DNA from: Microscillaceae bacterium
Lineage (GTDB): Bacteria; Bacteroidota; Bacteroidia; Cytophagales; Microscillaceae
Length of the DNA: 6,785 nt
Direction: 5' to 3'
NCBI GenBank assembly: GCA_003483885.1
Contig: DMXI01000147.1
Span: 1-6,785, forward strand
The position numbers and the translations under genes are program-made. Positions 4,195 to 6,785 of the stretch are shown in pieces. The notes beneath the pieces were generated by a model. That model worked only from the letters and a program-made list of their open reading frames with translations. It had not been told where the DNA came from and searched no databases. Position 1 is the stretch's first letter. Each line of letters starts with the position of its first letter.

Positions 4195-6222
4195 CTATTT
4201 CTTCTTCTTCAACATCGTCTTCAAATCTGCCAATTCATCACGCAAGCGAGCTGCTTCCATAAAGTCGAGATCCTTGGCCGCTTTTTCCATTGCCTTCTGA
4301 GTTTTCTTAATAAGTTTCTCCAAATCCTCCTGTGTCATATAATTCACCACCGGATCAGCCGCCATATTGATGGTTTCAGGTTCTATATAATAATTGTTTT
4401 CAGCTGCTTTACGACGTTTATCTGCCACACTGGTTTGCCCAATAATTGCATCCTTGCTTTTCTTCACCGTTTTGGGCGTAATGTTGTGCTCAATGTTGTA
4501 TTCTTCCTGGATTTTACGACGACGTCTGGTTTCGTTAATTGCTCGTTCCATAGAACCCGTCATTCGATCAGCATACAAAATCACCCTTCCTTTTTCGTTT
4601 CGAGCCGCTCTACCAATCGTCTGAATCAATGAACGCTCATTACGTAAAAAGCCCTCCTTGTCAGCATCTATAATGGCCACCAGCGATACCTCAGGCAAAT
4701 CGAGACCTTCTCTCAAAAGGTTAACCCCAATCAATACATCAATCTCGCCCAGGCGCAATTGACGTAAAATCTCTACCCGTTCCAGCGGTTTAATGTCAGA
4801 GTGAATATAGGTACATTTGATATCCAAACGATCCAGGTATTTACTCAACTCTTCGGCCATACGCTTGGTCAGGGTAGTTACCAGCACCCGACCTTCGTCT
4901 TTAATGGTATTGTCTATTTCTTCCAGCAAATCATCAATCTGATTCAAACTTGGGCGCACATCAATCTCTGGATCAATCACCCCAGTAGGACGAATCAACT
5001 GCTCTACAATAACCCCTTCCGATAGCTCTAGCTCATATTCAGCAGGAGTTGCACTTATGTAGATAGCCTGATTGACCAGACCTTCAAATTCCTGGAAATT
5101 CAGTGGACGGTTATCCAAGGCCGAAGGAAGCCTAAATCCATAATCTACCAAATTGGTTTTACGAGAACGGTCTCCTCCATACATTCCTCTGATCTGAGGT
5201 ATGGTTACGTGACTTTCGTCAATCACCAACAAAAAATCATCTGGAAAATAATCAAATAAGCAGAAAGGACGAGTGCCTGGCTTGCGGCGGTCAAAATAGC
5301 GTGAGTAGTTTTCTACCCCTGAGCAATACCCCAGCTCCCGCATCATTTCCATATCAAACTCTGTTCGTTCCTTGATACGTTTTGCCTCCTCTACTCGATC
5401 TTCTTTCTCAAAGTAGAGCACTTGTTTTACCATATCATCCTGAATTTCCTTGATGGCTTGGTGTAATACATCTTGCCCGGTAACAAAAAGGTTGGCAGGA
5501 AATATAGAAATGGCTGTTTCTTCCGAGAGTTTTTGGTTAGTATGTGGGTCTATACGATGGATGGCCTCGATTTCGTCACCAAAAAAGAAAATACGGAAAG
5601 CAAAATCATCATAAGCCACAAAAATATCGATGGTATCGCCTTTTACTCTAAAGTTACCCCGCTCAAATCCAGCTTCAGTCCGGCTATATAAAATATCTAC
5701 CAAGGCAAACAAAAACTTATTGCGGCTGATTTCATCCCCTACTTTGAGGCCAATCACGTTTTTACCAAACTCTTCGGGGTTTCCGATACCATAAATACAA
5801 GATACCGAGGCTACCACCAAAACATCGCGTCGTCCCGAGAGTAGTGCTGAAGTAGCACTCAAACGAAGTTTCTCAATTTCACTATTGATAGAAAGGTCTT
5901 TCTCGATATAAGTACCCGTAGTAGGCAAGAAAGCCTCAGGCTGGTAATAGTCATAGTAAGAAATGAAGTATTCTACTGCATTTTCGGGAAAAAACTGTTT
6001 AAATTCTCCATACAATTGAGCCGCTAGGGTTTTGTTATGGCTCAATATCAAGGTAGGGCGATTCAACTCTGCGATTACATTGGCAGCTGTAAAGGTTTTA
6101 CCTGATCCTGTTACCCCGAGTAGGGTTTGGGCTTTTTCTCCTTTTTTTATTCCATCCACCAATTGGGCAATGGCTCGTGGTTGATCCCCCATTGGTTTGA
6201 AGTCAGAAATTAGCTTATACAT
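4195..6222 (-). CDS. uvrB: UvrB, excinuclease ABC subunit B (DNA repair helicase)
   Basis: UvrB is the central subunit of nucleotide excision repair: it takes damaged DNA from UvrA, verifies the lesion with its beta-hairpin, and recruits UvrC for incision. The 675-residue product is full length for the family. Visible motifs are Walker A GVTGSGKT (36-43) and the aromatic beta-hairpin SYYDYYQPEA (88-97) followed by TYIEKD. They continue with motif II DESH (335-338), SATP (390-393), the GVNLLREGLDLPE segment (499-511) and motif VI QTIGRAARN (534-542). The C-terminal UVR domain (about 633-668) binds UvrC. The start at 6222 (MYKLISDF) fits the usual N-terminus; there is no Shine-Dalgarno sequence. 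It appears monocistronic in the window: no uvrA or uvrC is nearby, as is common. No residue expected for function looks missing. Confidence 0.98.
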   Translation of the reverse strand: MYKLISDFKPMGDQPRAIAQLVDGIKKGEKAQTLLGVTGSGKTFTAANVIAELNRPTLILSHNKTLAAQLYGEFKQFFPENAVEYFISYYDYYQPEAFLPTTGTYIEKDLSINSEIEKLRLSATSALLSGRRDVLVVASVSCIYGIGNPEEFGKNVIGLKVGDEISRNKFLFALVDILYSRTEAGFERGNFRVKGDTIDIFVAYDDFAFRIFFFGDEIEAIHRIDPHTNQKLSEETAISIFPANLFVTGQDVLHQAIKEIQDDMVKQVLYFEKEDRVEEAKRIKERTEFDMEMMRELGYCSGVENYSRYFDRRKPGTRPFCLFDYFPDDFLLVIDESHVTIPQIRGMYGGDRSRKTNLVDYGFRLPSALDNRPLNFQEFEGLVNQAIYISATPAEYELELSEGVIVEQLIRPTGVIDPEIDVRPSLNQIDDLLEEIDNTIKDEGRVLVTTLTKRMAEELSKYLDRLDIKCTYIHSDIKPLERVEILRQLRLGEIDVLIGVNLLREGLDLPEVSLVAIIDADKEGFLRNERSLIQTIGRAARNEKGRVILYADRMTGSMERAINETRRRRKIQEEYNIEHNITPKTVKKSKDAIIGQTSVADKRRKAAENNYYIEPETINMAADPVVNYMTQEDLEKLIKKTQKAMEKAAKDLDFMEAARLRDELADLKTMLKKKK

Positions 6223-6265
6223 AAGGTGTTTGCGAATATTTTTAAAATTGCTAAAAATGCATTAA

Positions 6266-6295
6266 CAAATATACACTTTTTCTCAGATAACTAAA
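6266..6295 (-). promoter_or_regulatory. Candidate Bacteroidota-type promoter for uvrB
   Basis: On the minus strand TATATTTG (6273 down to 6266) matches the Bacteroidota -7 consensus TAnnTTTG exactly. A partial -33 element, TTTA instead of TTTG, lies at 6295-6292 with an 18-base spacer. Transcription would start around 6260, giving a leader of roughly 40 nt before the uvrB ATG at 6222. The placement and orientation suit uvrB; the -33 mismatch and AT-rich setting are the weak points. Confidence 0.5.
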
Positions 6296-6383
6296 GCGCT
6301 AAATAGCCTCGAAAATGCTTCTAAAAAGTGTACTAAAACTACTTGTTTAGACCTCGTTATGATTGCCGAATAGTACCTGTAAC

Positions 6384-6442
6384 ACCCTTATCGAAACTTG
6401 CACTACTCAAGTAATTTAGTTAATGACTTGACCGATAAGGGT
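6384..6442. repeat. 10-bp perfect inverted repeat with competing inner stems
   Basis: ACCCTTATCG (6384-6393) is the exact reverse complement of CGATAAGGGT (6433-6442), with a 39-base loop. Inside, CAAGT (6408-6412) can pair either with ACTTG at 6396-6400 or with ACTTG at 6426-6430, so two alternative inner hairpins exist. The structure lies about 160 bases upstream of uvrB, beyond its likely promoter. It could be a terminator for a gene outside the window, a protein-binding site, or a small palindromic repeat. Confidence 0.5.
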
Positions 6443-6785
6443 TTAAATACTATATTTAACCTGTTAATTGAAAATTAGAATGATTTGCTTATAAAATTTG
6501 CTTGTCTTTTGGGAATGATTAATTGTACTTTTTGAATAATATTTTTACACTATATTAACCATCGTTTTCGGGAACACTAAAATATCTGTCTTTTAAACAA
6601 TCATTACATTATAATTTTTACGAAGCTAATTATCAGAATATCTTTTCTTACTGTATTCCACTCAGGCATTTCGTTTATGCAGTAAAATCTTAGAATTTTC
6701 AATAAAATCAATTTTCATTAATCTACTTTTTTGGTGTATTTACCACATAAGACAGGTTAATGATAGAAAACAAATAACCACAAAT

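Larger units (their letters stand above)
6223..6785. other. Gene-free, very AT-rich right flank
   Basis: I find no open frame or RNA gene that I would defend in this stretch. The part next to uvrB should hold its promoter (see 6266-6295). The inverted repeat at 6384-6442 is the only clear structure. From about 6450 to the right edge the sequence is very AT-rich with no evident hairpin, and may include the promoter region of a gene beyond the window. Confidence 0.6.

Noticed and set aside
4394..5691. Several short plus-strand open frames inside uvrB
   Set aside because: They are antisense shadows of a strongly conserved gene and show no protein family features.
14..6503. Shared word TAAAATTTGCTT near both ends of the window (13-24 and 6492-6503)
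   Set aside because: It is a 12-base AT-rich match with no similarity in the flanks; probably chance rather than element ends.

Overview
The window looks like a chromosomal segment of a member of the Bacteroidota, probably a Cytophagales-type gliding bacterium. The support is indirect. The DNA is AT-rich, none of the four genes has a clear Shine-Dalgarno sequence, and the best promoter match is of the Bacteroidota TAnnTTTG type. The UvrB C-terminal linker and the signal peptide ending in Ala-Gln also have the style of that phylum. No species can be fixed from sequence alone.

Layout: 1-461 has no gene but is rich in inverted repeats. 462-938 (minus) encodes a small, apparently exported VOC/glyoxalase-fold protein. 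1022-1831 (minus) encodes an AraC-type regulator just upstream of it on the same strand, so the two form a probable regulator-target pair. 1832-2547 has no convincing gene. It holds a 9-bp inverted repeat, a short hairpin, and a large multi-arm palindrome at 2356-2483. 2548-3768 (plus) encodes a soluble GAF-domain histidine kinase. 3769-4194, between converging genes, is packed with short GC-rich palindromes, direct repeats and hairpins. 4195-6222 (minus) encodes full-length UvrB, with a plausible promoter just upstream. 6223-6785 has no gene and carries one notable 10-bp inverted repeat with competing inner stems.

The genes do not form one pathway. UvrB is the core nucleotide-excision-repair helicase. 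The kinase is an orphan cytosolic sensor with no receiver domain or response regulator beside it. The AraC/VOC pair may respond to a small molecule, but its ligand cannot be read from the sequence.

The least ordinary object is at 2356-2483. A stem of 26 pairs encloses three hairpins that abut with no unpaired base between them, two of them 10 bp with tetraloops. All five non-Watson-Crick positions in the 26-pair part of the outer stem are G-U pairs only when the plus strand is read as RNA. This suggests a structured RNA, or a mobile palindromic repeat, ending 64 nt before the kinase start codon.
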